Translations under genes and position numbers: made by a program | The notes under the pieces: model-generated | Seen by the model: only the letters and a program-made list of their open reading frames with translations | Database searches by the model: none | What the model was told of the DNA's origin: nothing | Assembly: GCF_965363235.1 (NCBI RefSeq) | Contig: NC_134844.1 | Coordinates: 21,558,646-21,622,645 of the forward strand | Origin: Mytilus galloprovincialis | Taxonomy: Eukaryota > Mollusca > Bivalvia > Mytilida > Mytilidae | Length of the DNA stretch: 64,000 nucleotides | Direction: 5' to 3' | In this document: positions 35,201 through 43,956 of the stretch, piece after piece | Layout: every line of letters starts with the position of its first letter | How positions within the stretch are numbered: position 1 is the stretch's first letter

Positions 35201-35425
35201 ACATCTTTCATGAGTGTATACAGTTGTATTGTTTGTGCTAGTTAATTGTTTAAGTACATAAATGGCGTTTCATGTTAATATATAAATCTTTATACCTTGT
35301 TTCAAACTCAATCTGTTTATTTCAGTACAAATAGTGCAATTTCACACGTGAGAGAGTTTTCCCAAGCATTTAGATGTCCAGTTAACTCTCCGATGAATCC
35401 TGCCAAGAAATGCAATCTGTATTGA
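17289..35425 (+). CDS. M13 (neprilysin/ECE-like) membrane protein, predicted pseudoprotease, 14 exons, 764 aa
   Basis: Exons: 17289-17972, 21262-21321, 24001-24141, 24810-24899, 25276-25412, 25966-26188, 26615-26713, 27901-27978, 28867-29149, 30316-30473, 31043-31114, 33596-33691, 34424-34497, 35326-35425; every phase matches, 2295 nt. The ATG is at 17289 (the frame is open slightly upstream without another ATG). Type II topology: short cytosolic tail, one membrane segment (about 34-54), then the M13 ectodomain with SVDPCKNFYKYACGG. M13 enzymes are zinc endopeptidases cutting extracellular peptides. Here HExxH reads HFLVH (589-593): both His are kept but the catalytic Glu is Phe. Third ligand Glu662 is kept (AREGMAI), while the Asp four residues on is Ile666. 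Substrate-binding Asn-Ala is Met-Glu (549-550), and the His and Arg of the usual VHSPxxxR region are absent. Length and frame are intact, so a binding or decoy role is inferred. Intron 1 uses a GC donor. Confidence 0.95.
17973..17978 (+). other. Non-canonical GC 5' splice site (intron 1 of the M13 gene)
   Basis: Exon 1 must end at GAG (17972): joining it to exon 2 gives RVIE-IDYSG, matching the M13 family's NIIQIDQSG-type strand. The intron then starts GCATGT and ends ACAG (21261). The nearest GT alternative (GTCATC at 17964) would delete three conserved residues. Confidence 0.7.
18716..19612. mobile_element. Dispersed element with five tandem units of about 162 bp
   Basis: The phrase 'gagatacggcgcgacatgt' recurs at about 18838, 19001, 19163, 19322 and (variant) 19487. 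The edges are 'cagctgcgccatgagcgcat' at the left and a 'gacagacggacgg' run plus 'ttttgacgggcgtataaaaa' at the right. A related piece lies at 58180-58710. Intron 1 of the M13 gene. Confidence 0.75.
19679..20814. mobile_element. 1.14-kb DNA transposon with TTAA target duplication
   Basis: Ends GCTGGGGTCACACATT and inverted AATGTGTGAACCCCTCA, flanked by TTAA at 19675-19678 and 20815-20818. It holds a 226-codon minus-strand open frame (19866-20546) that I do not recognise as a transposase. TTAA insertion fits piggyBac- or Kolobok-type elements; probably non-autonomous. Intron 1 of the M13 gene. Confidence 0.75.
20840..20965 (-). repeat. Antisense retroelement tail fragment
   Basis: 'aaaacgagaaacgagac ... 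ccaacacacgacacacact ... gctcctga' resembles the complement of the 14340-14560 tail. Confidence 0.45.
22082..22181. repeat. Dispersed repeat fragment
   Basis: 'ggtatttaacgccactttcag ... gccctgggagaaccacgca ... ggaaaactaacaatccta'. A known type of mollusc interspersed fragment that leads directly into the 46-bp array. The right edge of the window (63880-63930) carries a similar 'tgatgattaatgtccagtag' piece. Confidence 0.45.
22182..23841. repeat. 46-bp minisatellite, about 36 copies
   Basis: Unit: 'ggtcgtgtgcacctgtatta' followed by 'caatagtccgactacttaga' and 'ccactt'. Variation is confined to a few positions: gtatt/gtttt, tagtcc/tagttc/tagatc/tagtta, and ggtcg/agtcg/cgtcg. It fills most of intron 2 of the M13 gene. 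Repeats are contiguous, with no unique spacers. Confidence 0.95.
24380..24765 (+). repeat. Dispersed tail with 'gagttgtctcattggcact'
   Basis: The tail 'aaggccgtccattgac ... tggtttacttttacaaatcgtgact ... gagttgtctcattggcactgataccacatc' is shared with 43300-43400. Intron 3 of the M13 gene. Confidence 0.55.
26905..27063 (-). repeat. Antisense copy of the RT-element 3' tail
   Basis: 'acacatgacacaacattgaa ... aacacgaaccccaccaaaaac' is the complement of 350-410. Intron 7 of the M13 gene. Confidence 0.65.
27064..27900. other. Intron 7 remainder, no recognised content
   Basis: No exon-like reading with correct phases and no strong repeat was seen. The 86-codon minus-strand frame at 27227-27487 has no family resemblance. 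Confidence 0.5.
28020..28660 (-). repeat. Fragments of antisense dispersed tails
   Basis: Two adjacent A-rich blocks ('gaacgagataaaccacatgac', 'gaaagggacaaccaacagg') and a block 'gtgccgctcatcgccagataac' resemble common mussel interspersed tails. Intron 8 of the M13 gene. Confidence 0.35.
29119..29133 (+). other. Degenerate zinc-peptidase motif HFLVH
   Basis: Codons cat-ttt-ttg-gtt-cat encode His-Phe-Leu-Val-His in the context LLGHFLVHAIDRYG, where active M13 enzymes have GHExTHxFDxxG. The Glu-to-Phe change needs more than one base substitution, so it is unlikely to be a simple sequencing error. Confidence 0.95.
29150..30315. other. Intron 9, no recognised content
   Basis: AT-rich; no clear repeat or exon recognised. 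Confidence 0.5.
31351..31398 (+). ncRNA. Hammerhead ribozyme 1
   Basis: Stem I strand GAGCGTCA, core CTGATGA, stem II GTC/GAC with loop TTTTGTA, core GAAA, short palindromic stem III (ACGCGCGT), cleavage triplet GTC ending at 31390, then TGGCGTAC closing stem I (six pairs, two of them G-U). Confidence 0.85.
31706..31753 (+). ncRNA. Hammerhead ribozyme 2
   Basis: Same layout with stem II loop TTATGTA, intact CTGATGA and GAAAC, and triplet GTC. The stem III region reads ACGGGCGT, losing the palindrome. Confidence 0.85.
32061..32108 (+). ncRNA. Hammerhead ribozyme 3
   Basis: Identical in core, stem II and stem III to ribozyme 2, exactly 355 bp downstream. Confidence 0.85.
32416..32463 (+). ncRNA. 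Hammerhead ribozyme 4 (core-mutated)
   Basis: The core reads CTGATGG instead of CTGATGA, and the stem II strand is ATC opposite GAC. Stem III is the palindromic ACGCGCGT. Cleavage is probably impaired. Confidence 0.75.
32771..32818 (+). ncRNA. Hammerhead ribozyme 5
   Basis: Intact core and stem II; stem III region ACGCACGT; triplet GTC; closes the array. Confidence 0.85.
32851..33595. other. Rest of intron 11 with a short (CA)n run
   Basis: A CA/AC microsatellite of about 18 bp lies at 33187-33205; nothing else recognised. Confidence 0.6.
34296..34385 (+). ncRNA. Degenerate hammerhead unit fragment
   Basis: 'atgagcgtcacc' is followed by a broken CTGATGA region, then 'tgtagacgaaatgtgcgtctg' and 'acctggtac'. 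The order of blocks matches the 355-bp unit but the core is lost. Intron 12 of the M13 gene. Confidence 0.6.
34498..35325. other. Intron 13 of the M13 gene, no recognised content
   Basis: No repeat family or additional exon recognised. Confidence 0.5.
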
Positions 35426-35577
35426 AATTTTTGATGGCAACGAAAAGACATCATCCAAATGACTGGTTTCAACTTCTCCATAGTATAAAACCAAATGAAA
35501 AGACTGGATAATCTCTATCATTCATTTCCTTTTTTATATAGTGCTTCATATTTATCAGAACGTTACATTTCAACTTT

Positions 35578-35583
35578 AATAAA
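35578..35583 (+). terminator. Poly(A) signal for the M13 gene
   Basis: First AATAAA after the TGA at 35423-35425, 153 bp downstream. Confidence 0.6.
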
Positions 35584-36495
35584 AATCACAATGTTTTCAT
35601 GAGCAAAATGTTTTCGTACCATTGTTAACCTTAAAAATCTAATTTCTAGAATTGATTTTTTGTTATTCTGAAATGCTCATGCTTTACCAATGCAATGTAT
35701 CTGTTTCGTATAAGATTGTTTGCAAAAAGAGACACCTGATATAGTGTAACATAAACCATGTGTCATGCAATATCAATGCTTTGAAATCATCATTGTTTGT
35801 ATTTGCATATGTTTCTGAAACAACGAATTCGTTTCATTTGAATACGTTTTGAATGTTTCAAGGGTCCATGTCGCTTATGACAGCATGTGGAAAAATACAT
35901 TTTTCTGGTAAAACTGCAAACTTCCTTAAAAATAGTTTATAGTTATCAAAATTCAATAATCTACTATGTGTTCGTTAATTTTCGTTGATATTATTTATTA
36001 CCTATTGAGAAATAAAATTTATGTGAAAAGTCAAATTGTCAATCTTTAAAATAAACAATAAGGGCATATACATTTGTAACTGTTATGTGATTGGTTTTAA
36101 AGTGTTAAAAATTATCATAACGATCATGTATGTTAACATCGAGTGCCATTTAATCTTGTAATAACAAAATATTGCATGATCAATGTGTAAAACGAAATAT
36201 GTATTGCAGATTGTTGAATAATAATGAGAGATTACAAAATATGAAAAGTTTTAACGGAAAACGTTGCTAAGAGAACTATGACACAACAGAAACACAACAT
36301 TAAAATGTAACACACACAGAAACGAACTATAATATAACAATGGCCATTTTCCTGACTTGGTACATTTCAGTTTCGGACAATTGAGGATATAAAAAAAAGT
36401 ATATTCTGCCTAATATCTCGAATTATCCCAGAAATTGACAATGCATGCAGAGGAAAAACCTACGATAAAAGCAAGCGATGATTTCAATTTTCTCT

Positions 36496-36519
36496 CTATA
36501 TATATATATATATATATAT
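36496..36519. repeat. (TA)n microsatellite
   Basis: About 12 TA repeats in the intergenic gap between the two convergent genes. Confidence 0.85.
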
Positions 36520-36828
36520 TTGATCGTTATAACGCTATCCTATAGGGAAAAACGCAAACAATTGCAGAATAATAAACCTTTTATCAACTATATGTTAAAT
36601 TGTTTTGACGTATTTCTGCTCTGACACTTATTGTAGATAAAGACAACAGTAGCATACCGCTGTTCAATAGTCATAATTCGATTGAGCAAAAAGCGGTGAG
36701 GGTAAACAGCAAAAATAATGAAAAACTGAACTCCGAGGAACATTTGTGTTTCCGAAGTAACGCTGAATTTCCATAGAGAACCAACCTAATCATACTATTT
36801 TTGAAGACCTGAAATTGGTCGCTTCAGA

Positions 36829-36834
36829 TTTATT
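36829..36834 (-). terminator. Poly(A) signal for the SLC26 gene (minus strand)
   Basis: TTTATT on the plus strand, AATAAA on the coding strand, about 130 bp beyond the stop codon. Confidence 0.55.
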
Positions 36835-36962
36835 TTACTTTCTTGTCAACAAATTGTATTCCCAACTTGTAAGGTATAGAAATCAAAGTAAACAAATATG
36901 GAAAAGTATCAAAGTGTATTGTTGTACGTCTATGTAATTGGAATTTAGACGTTTCACATTGT

Positions 36963-39068
36963 TCAAAGTTTCGTGTTTTCTCTCAAATCTGATTTCGTTG
37001 TGGTATTTTCATTGTTATCGGTAGCTTTATTTGAGTTGATAACATAAACTGCATCTGCCAAATCATAAAGCATATTCTCTTTTGGAAAGTTTTCAAAGAA
37101 GTCAGCTGCTCTTAGTGTTTCTGTGATTTTTGAAGAACACTTTACAATGTATATCTCTATATCAACGGCTTTGTACTCCTTCATGATCTGAGTAAGAATA
37201 TTTATTCCAGATAAATCTACATTACTGATCATTTGAAAATCAAGAATGATGTGACGGATATTTTGTTCAAGTTTCTGCCCTTTCTCAGATACATCCTGAT
37301 TTTCAACTTTTACTATTTCATCTTTTTCTTTCCTGTTCTTAAGCTTAATGGCGTCTGCAACTTGGCTATATAATATTTTTCTAAAAGTTTCTGCATTCGC
37401 GAAATGCAGTGGTGCTTGATATTGGAAAATTTTGATAGAACTGATTTCGATAACGTGAACATGGTTTTTCGAATCTACAAATATGTCTTCTCGGTCAGAG
37501 TAACCGATAACTTTGCCAGATGCCATCTGATTTTGAATCACAATGGATAATATTGAGAAGCCTATGCCAGCCATAAGTCCATAGTCCAAATCGACCAGTA
37601 CTGATACAGAAAAAGTAATCAGCCAAATTATACAATCAAACTTGTTTATTCGCCAAAGCCTTGGTATATCTCCAAATTGCATCAATAGGTTCTTCATAGC
37701 CACAATTATCATAGCTGCCAAGATTGCAACAGGAAGTGATTCGAAAAGAGTTCCTATCCACAAAATAATTAGCAGTATAATGAGTCCAGTTGGTATGGCA
37801 TTCAGTGTTGATTTCGCGCCCAAATTGCTTAGAACCATTGTTCTAGGGGGTGCTGTTGCTTGGGGAAAACAAGAGAAAAACGAAGAGCCTATGTTACTAA
37901 TGCCATATGCAATCAATTCCTGGTTATCATCAATTGATATTCCATGCTTTTTGGCAGTTAGTTTTGCTAATGATATAGTCATCGCTAGAGATAATATTGC
38001 CATTACAACACAGTCCATTATCATTGTAGATGCAGTGTGTAATGCCGGAACTTTAGGCATTGGAAATCCTGAAGGAATATCTCCTACAATTTTTACATCG
38101 AAATTGTTTTCGAATTTACCGAAATATGAAACGATAGTCCCTATAATGACAACGATAAAATCAATAGGAATTGGTATTTTCATGCGATCTTTATATTTTT
38201 CGTTAATCAGAATTTTTACAATGAGTAATATAATAATTGTAATAACTGCAATCACAAGTTCCGAAATAACGGCTAATTCTATATTTGAGAAAAGCTCAAT
38301 GTACATCTTTACTAACTTTCCTGCTCCAGAGTGAGGTGACACGACGATGCCAAGCATTTTAGGAACTTGGCTTGAAGCTATATGTATTGCTGCTGCCGTT
38401 GTAAAACCGCCGATAAAACTAACCGACATGTATCGTGTCAGAAATCCAAGACGACAAATACCAAGTCCAGCTAAAATTAATCCTGTAAGTAAGGACGCTG
38501 TCATGGCGGCTCCAACTTTGATGTCCTCCAAGTTGTTTTGTAAATAACGAGAAGAACTGTTTCCCGTAGACTCATCTGAATGATTAATCGTTGATATTAA
38601 ATGCAGTGTGTTGCTACCTAAATAACGATCAGCCTCGCGTTTGACAACAGTCTGTGTCAAAAGAGCCATGACCGCATTAGATCCGAAAGAAACGTGTGGA
38701 GACGTCCCAAAAAACATATATATCAAAACAGGAAAGAAAGTTGTGTACAAGCCATTGATTGGTTGGAGTCCCGCTAATATTCCAAACCCAAGCCCCTGTG
38801 GAAGGTGTAAGAATGTTGCTGTTAGACCGCTAAGGAAATCACCTAGAATGTTTGGCGTTTTGTATTTCTCAATGAATTTAATTATAGGTAGCAGTGTTGT
38901 CAATACTTTCCAAACGCGTGTTCTAGAGCAAAAGCAGTTGTCCTTGATCTTTCCGATTTTCGAACGTCTCTTGACAGGTACCTTATAATACACGCTATCA
39001 AGTGCTTCGGATGAGTACCATCTTCTTTGCGTTGATATCAAGTCTTTAGCCTTTAGTTTCACTTCCAT
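36963..39068 (-). CDS. SLC26 (SulP) anion transporter with STAS domain, 701 aa, single coding exon
   Basis: Membrane anion exchanger or channel family moving chloride, bicarbonate, sulfate, oxalate or iodide. The frame is open for 715 codons, but I place the start at 39068 (MEVKLKAKDL). An acceptor (TTTTTTCAG, 39081-39083) lies just upstream, so the earlier in-frame residues read through an intron. The protein has a cytosolic N-terminus (1-65), an SLC26 membrane core (about 70-515) with a near-match to the sulfate-transporter signature (PINGLYTTFFPVLIYMFFG, 103-121), and a STAS domain (about 536-680) opening with the family phrase QAPLHFANAETFRK. A short variable insert lies at about 575-605. 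The anion-site turn before TM10 reads ATAPPRTMVL: Arg409 is kept but Pro408 occupies the position that is Ser in prestin. The subfamily is unresolved. The coding region lacks introns, which is unusual for animal SLC26 genes. Confidence 0.96.
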   Translation of the reverse strand: MEVKLKAKDLISTQRRWYSSEALDSVYYKVPVKRRSKIGKIKDNCFCSRTRVWKVLTTLLPIIKFIEKYKTPNILGDFLSGLTATFLHLPQGLGFGILAGLQPINGLYTTFFPVLIYMFFGTSPHVSFGSNAVMALLTQTVVKREADRYLGSNTLHLISTINHSDESTGNSSSRYLQNNLEDIKVGAAMTASLLTGLILAGLGICRLGFLTRYMSVSFIGGFTTAAAIHIASSQVPKMLGIVVSPHSGAGKLVKMYIELFSNIELAVISELVIAVITIIILLIVKILINEKYKDRMKIPIPIDFIVVIIGTIVSYFGKFENNFDVKIVGDIPSGFPMPKVPALHTASTMIMDCVVMAILSLAMTISLAKLTAKKHGISIDDNQELIAYGISNIGSSFFSCFPQATAPPRTMVLSNLGAKSTLNAIPTGLIILLIILWIGTLFESLPVAILAAMIIVAMKNLLMQFGDIPRLWRINKFDCIIWLITFSVSVLVDLDYGLMAGIGFSILSIVIQNQMASGKVIGYSDREDIFVDSKNHVHVIEISSIKIFQYQAPLHFANAETFRKILYSQVADAIKLKNRKEKDEIVKVENQDVSEKGQKLEQNIRHIILDFQMISNVDLSGINILTQIMKEYKAVDIEIYIVKCSSKITETLRAADFFENFPKENMLYDLADAVYVINSNKATDNNENTTTKSDLRENTKL

Positions 39069-39080
39069 TGTTGAGTTTAT

Positions 39081-39083
39081 CTG
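39081..39083 (-). other. 3' splice site immediately upstream of the SLC26 start codon
   Basis: The coding strand reads a T-rich tract then CAG, 12 bases before the ATG. This implies a 5' UTR intron and an upstream non-coding exon further right that I could not locate. Confidence 0.6.
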
Positions 39084-39660
39084 AAAAAAATAACAATTGG
39101 TTATTGTCATATTGGTAACTAGATCATGTTATAAAAAATGGTAAACAACACGTTTAATAATTTTCTTGCGTCCGAAGCCCTTTTCTGGATTAACCTTCAT
39201 TAGGAACGCTCAAAGCCAAAATTTGAAATCCGAAGATGTATAAGTACCGAAACTGTTGAAGAGTTATGTCACAAATACCTAAAATAAATAGTCAAATTCA
39301 TCTAAAGCCAACTTTGCTTGAGGGAGTTACATTACTACTATCGGTCTCCCCTGCTATATACATTTCATTTGATATTACCAGGTAAATACTAGCGGAAAAA
39401 AACTATGTATTTTCCAATGTTTTATGGCAAACATTTTCAACAGTAGGCTAGTCAATTCGAGGCAAATTGTTTTGTGAACACTTTTTTTACTACCATTATG
39501 TATATAAGAATTATAGAAGATGCTTGGTATTCGTCAATAAAGCAACCCAACGAAAAAAATAATAATGTAAGCTGGCAAGGACTCTGAAAATAAACATTGT
39601 AAAATCATACGTTTGACTACATCCACAAGTATTTATAGTAAGGAAGCATTTTTACTTCAA
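39084..39660. other. Probable SLC26 5' UTR intron; no recognised content
   Basis: No exon or repeat recognised. Confidence 0.4.
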
Positions 39661-40110
39661 ATAATTATTTGTGAGGACTTCGAGCGCATCCTATGTAGAG
39701 TCTTATGCAGACGAAATGAGCGTCTTGTGTAACTCATTTGGTTTCTGGTATATATAATTAGTTTTCACAACTACTGTGACAATGCCAGAGTTGAAATACG
39801 TTTCGTCCTCGAGGGTGAAACAGCCTAGTACTCAGCACTTCTTTTATAATATGATATATAAGCAAATCCGTTATATCCTGTAAAAATTTGAATAAGACAA
39901 TCGCGAAACACGAAGATACCCACTGTATTAATTGTCTTTGTTGTATGTGGAATAACGTGTTGGACTTTTGGGTTTTAAATGCTCTTCAACACCTTATTTG
40001 ATTTTCCAACTGTTTGCATTAGAACGCCACTGGTGAGTCTTATGTAGACAAAACAGGCATCTGGCGTACAAAATAATAAGTTAATTCTAAACGCTTTGAT
40101 GAGTTTGTTT
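39661..40110 (+). ncRNA. Old, degenerate retrozyme unit
   Basis: Two decayed hammerhead remnants start at 39682 and 40022 (340 bp apart). The second reads CTGGTGA...GACAAAAC...GGCATC-TGGCGTAC. Between them lie unit blocks such as 'tttcgtcctcgagggtga' and 'aaatgctcttcaac'. Diverged relative of the 31.1-32.9 kb array. Confidence 0.65.
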
Positions 40111-40918
40111 TAATGCACCCTACAGACTTCAACCATATACTAGTATCTATATAATATATCAAGTTCTATCTGAATAGTCCCGTATTTACTAAAGCTAAGA
40201 ATACATTTGATAGAAACAATCAACAGTCTGTCATTTAAATTGCGCAATTCTCCAAAAAATAATATCTATAAAGATATAAGATAGTTACATAACTACTTTC
40301 AGTAGCCAAAGAATATAAACATAACTAGTTTTGTTATTCCGAGATGCATGATAAACAAAACAATTTAAGTCTAGTAAAGTTCTATGATATTTTTATTACT
40401 ACAATTATTATTAGTTACTGTAACAATAGAGCATTAACGTTAAATAATTCGGTGACTGACAAAAAGTAACGACGCACTTGGTACATGTTTATACAAATTT
40501 ACAAACATGAATTATATCTTTCTATCGAGCATGTTAAACATAACCTAACACATTTGTCATTAGATTGGATTATTTCTTTTTTTTAAACTATGCACGTTTG
40601 CATGTTATTTCATTGAACATACAGGTACATTTAACATACGATTACGAAGAAATGAAAGACAATTTTCAACATAGGAAATACATTTATTTGACTGTATATT
40701 TGTATCTCCGAATCATCAATTGGAGATAAAATAGGGATTGCAAATTTAAGACGAATTTAAACGTGCGCAGAATATAAATTCAGAAATAAATATATTTTAA
40801 AATAAAAGACCAAACAACTTAAACTAGTGTCTGATGAGTCGACATTTTCTGTAAATGAATTACGAGTCTTCTTCAAATTGTAAAATAAACACAAAATCTA
40901 ATGCTTCGAATAAATAGA
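40111..40918. other. Intergenic, no recognised content
   Basis: AT-rich; no gene or repeat recognised. Confidence 0.5.
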
Positions 40919-41359
40919 ATGAAATTCAAAACAGTGTGGCTGTGGCCATTGATTGACACATTAAATTCATCCATTGACTGGGACAATTTACGTAAACGTT
41001 TGTCTGTAGCGACCACTGTTCACAACGTACCTACGATAGACATTTAAACTGTGGGGTCACCAAAGGTTTCTTAACGCCTTTAATTATAAAATAATTCGAA
41101 AAATTAATCAGGAATAACCTTTATGTTTTGATTTATATAATTGATATAAATCAAAACATCGTGTTATTTCTGATTAATTTTTTGAATTACTTTATTAAGG
41201 TGTCGAGAACCTTTGGTGACCCCATAGTTTAAGTGTCTTTAAAAAGTACATAGTAAACAGTGGTCGTTACATACAAACGTTCACCCAAATTGTCTCAGTC
41301 AATGGATGCATTTAATGTGTCAATCAATGGCCACAGCCGCACTGTTTTGAATTTCATTG
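40919..41359. mobile_element. 441-bp palindromic foldback element
   Basis: Almost complete inverted symmetry about 41139. The left arm opens 'atgaaattcaaaacagtg' and the right arm closes with its complement. The centre is 'gttttgatttatataattga' plus its mirror. Arms of about 200 bp with scattered mismatches and no coding. Typical of foldback MITEs. Confidence 0.85.
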
Positions 41360-41736
41360 TAATTATGAATATGAAAAGGATGATACACATGTAATTTGTG
41401 TGTAGCTTTCACTGTGCCAGACGTTATGGTAACCCTAAACATAGTTTGTGTGTGATGCAAGGAAGGATAACAAGGATACTCACAGACAATTGGGCTAAAC
41501 GTTTGATATAGAGGCTGTTCATATAGTTAAGCATGTCTATTGAATTGTAACGAACAAGTGTAATCAATTTATTTTTTCTTTATGGAAGCAATAACGTATG
41601 TAGGAATATCTAACTTGAAGTTTACATTTTCTTAATAGATTACTGCTTAATATACAGCGGGAATATATATCATTCATATTCAGGACAGTACATCCAGCTT
41701 TGTTCTGTAAGTAAGTTTGCCAGAAGACATGTCACC

Positions 41737-41892
41737 CTACATGGATACATACTGCATGTTTCTATATGAGAGGTAGTAAGCCAAAGAAGCAAACACTAAT
41801 TTGATTAATGTTTCTGGTTGGCCAGGTAGGACTTTCGATAGCAGAAGTAAGTACGCTATGTACAGCGTGGCGACATAGATAGAATATATTGT
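41737..41892 (-). CDS. Small hydrophobic open frame, unrecognised (weak)
   Basis: From the second Met (ATG at 41892-41890; an in-frame Met also lies at 41919), reading MTIYSIYVATLYIAYLLLLS and ending NMQYVSM. It has two possible membrane-spanning stretches and an AATAAA about 170 bp downstream on the same strand. No homology recognised and no supporting splice structure. It could be a chance frame in AT-rich DNA. Confidence 0.15.
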   Translation of the reverse strand, partial: TIYSIYVATLYIAYLLLLSKVLPGQPETLIKLVFASLAYYLSYRNMQYVSM

Positions 41893-42939
41893 CATGAGTT
41901 TTAAAAAAAAAGTCGTCAAAAGTACTAAAGTTCTGGCATAAATATGGTTTTAATTATTGAAAAAATACAAATTTCGAAAACTAAACCGTTTTTACAAAAG
42001 TGTATTTTAAGAAAATTGAAAATATTGTAAAAATGATAAACATACCTTCAGTTATACATTTGTATACTACAAACATAGATGAGAAATAAATGTTTTAATT
42101 AAATGTTTTCACAGATAGACATAATACATATGTCATACTATTTATTTTTGTAATTAATTTTGCATGTAAAATTATATAAAACCACGTGAGAAAACAAACT
42201 AATGTGTCCCTTCAGGTACAGAAAGGTAAGAAAATACAAGTTTCACAATAAACTATTCTTATCATATAAAACAAAAATACTTCAACCTATAGCCGATAGC
42301 CCAAAAAGACTGGTGGACACAGAATTTATTCATATAACATGTATTTCTTATGATCATTACAAAATATAACTCATAATTTCATAATTTATGTACATGAAAA
42401 TCAGATATAATTGTATAATCATGTGTGTTCTAGATATATGTTGCTCTGTCAGTCCCGCCGGCCAGGAAAACCATCACAAAATTGTTAACTCGGTCAAACT
42501 ATATTTAAAATGCAGTCAAATGACTACATTTCAAATATTGTGGAAAATGTCGGAAACCCGGGTCAAGAACCCAATGCTCGAAAAATTGTCTCGAGAAAAA
42601 TTAATCAATTGTGTTTGTATTAGAATACATGAAGTTAGTGTACAGGCAAATTAATAGCAATTTAGTTTATTTCACTGTTGTCCAGTCTGATATTTGGCTA
42701 GAAGTAACCAACAATGAAAACTATTCCTGCTTAGTCTAAATATCACTTGAAATTAGCTGCATATAAATGTAACAAATACCAGTATCGACAAGACCTCAAA
42801 AAGATGCTAATACATTGGCCTGTGAGCCTGAAATAGTTATATATATAGATAAATATAACTAATAATTACAATTAAGTGTTCGACTTCATATCTTAAATAC
42901 TAAATGAACAAATATTATAAGATGGCTTTTCAGGGGAAA
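41893..42939. other. Intergenic, no recognised content
   Basis: An 88-codon frame at 42388-42654 has no resemblance to a known family; nothing else recognised. Confidence 0.45.
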
Positions 42940-43195
42940 TAGTTATCAAAGGTACCAGGATTATATTTTAGTACGTCAGACGCGCGTTTCGTCTACATAA
43001 GACTCATTAGTGACGCTCAGATCAAAATAGTTTAAAAGCCAAACAAGTAAAGTTGAAGAGCATTGAGGACCCAAAATTCCAAAAAGTTGTGCCAAATACT
43101 GCTAAGGTAATCTATGCCTGGGATAAGGAAATCCTTAGTTTTTCGAAAAATTCTAAGTTTTGTAAACAGGAAATTTATAAAAAAAAATGACCACA
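42940..43195 (-). ncRNA. Antisense retrozyme unit, truncated
   Basis: 43018-42971 on the minus strand carries GAGCGTCA-CTAATGA-GTC..GAC-GAAAC with palindromic stem III and GTC triplet; the core G-to-A change predicts loss of activity. The flanks (to 'ttgtaaacaggaaatttata') match about two thirds of the 355-bp unit. Confidence 0.75.
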
Positions 43196-43239
43196 GGATA
43201 AAACTTTACTTATGTCAAGTATTTTTTTTATTTGAAACC

Positions 43240-43410
43240 AAGATAAATTCTGCACAATTTTGTGAAACGTGCAAATTTAACAAAGACCAAAGCTCCGTGT
43301 TGAAGGTTGTACCTTCAACTATAATTGTTTACTTTTATAAATTGTTACTTGGATGGAGAGTTGTCTCATTGGCACTAATATCACATCTTACTACAATGTA
43401 TATCTATCTT
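43240..43410 (+). repeat. Dispersed tail with 'gagttgtctcattggcact'
   Basis: Same family as 24680-24760. Confidence 0.6.
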
Positions 43411-43568
43411 AGGGTTAAACCAATGGTGGTATTACAGAATTATCTTTTTAAAATCGGATATAACCGTAGATAAAGATAACTAGTATGAATAACGTAAATT
43501 GTACGCCTCCTACCATTTCATGATATATATTTTTATCGGCAATTAGAACATTTTCCCTTTGATCTTAC

Positions 43569-43623
43569 TGCCTAATATTTTCAATATCATGGACAGGACT
43601 TGATACTCGAAAATATTAGGCAT
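43569..43623. repeat. Short hairpin
   Basis: 'tgcctaatatttt' and its complement 'aaaatattaggca' around a loop of about 29 bp. Confidence 0.7.
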
Positions 43624-43790
43624 TCTAATGCAACAACGTTTTTAACGTTCATTTTGATTGGATAACGTCACTTTCTTACATGGCATCAATTGACAATTGA
43701 TGCTATGGGACGTACGCGCAAGCGCAGACGGCATATGACAGATTTTAAATACATGTTTTAACGTTGTTTTCTGTCAGTTTCATTAGAATG

Positions 43791-43956
43791 GAGATAACAA
43801 TATTGTATTTTAAGCTCCGACGGCATCAATTGGGGATTTGATTGTCGCAAATACCCGTTTACTGTCTCCGCTAACGCGTCGCCAGTAAACTTAATTTGCG
43901 ACCATCAAAACCCCAATTGATGCCGTCGGAGCTTAAAATACTATACAGTTATCTCC
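43791..43956. mobile_element. Foldback MITE, 166 bp
   Basis: The arm 'gagataac..attttaagctccgacggcat..' (43791-43863) is mirrored at 43882-43956 around a GC-rich loop 'ctccgctaacgcgtcgc'. No coding. Confidence 0.8.

Noticed and set aside
37642-38988. Plus-strand frames of 66-230 codons
   Set aside because: They are antisense shadows of the SLC26 coding exon.
39069-39110. Upstream Met for the SLC26 protein (MTITNCYFFQ)
   Set aside because: It reads through a splice acceptor tract; the ATG at 39068 directly after the acceptor is more likely.
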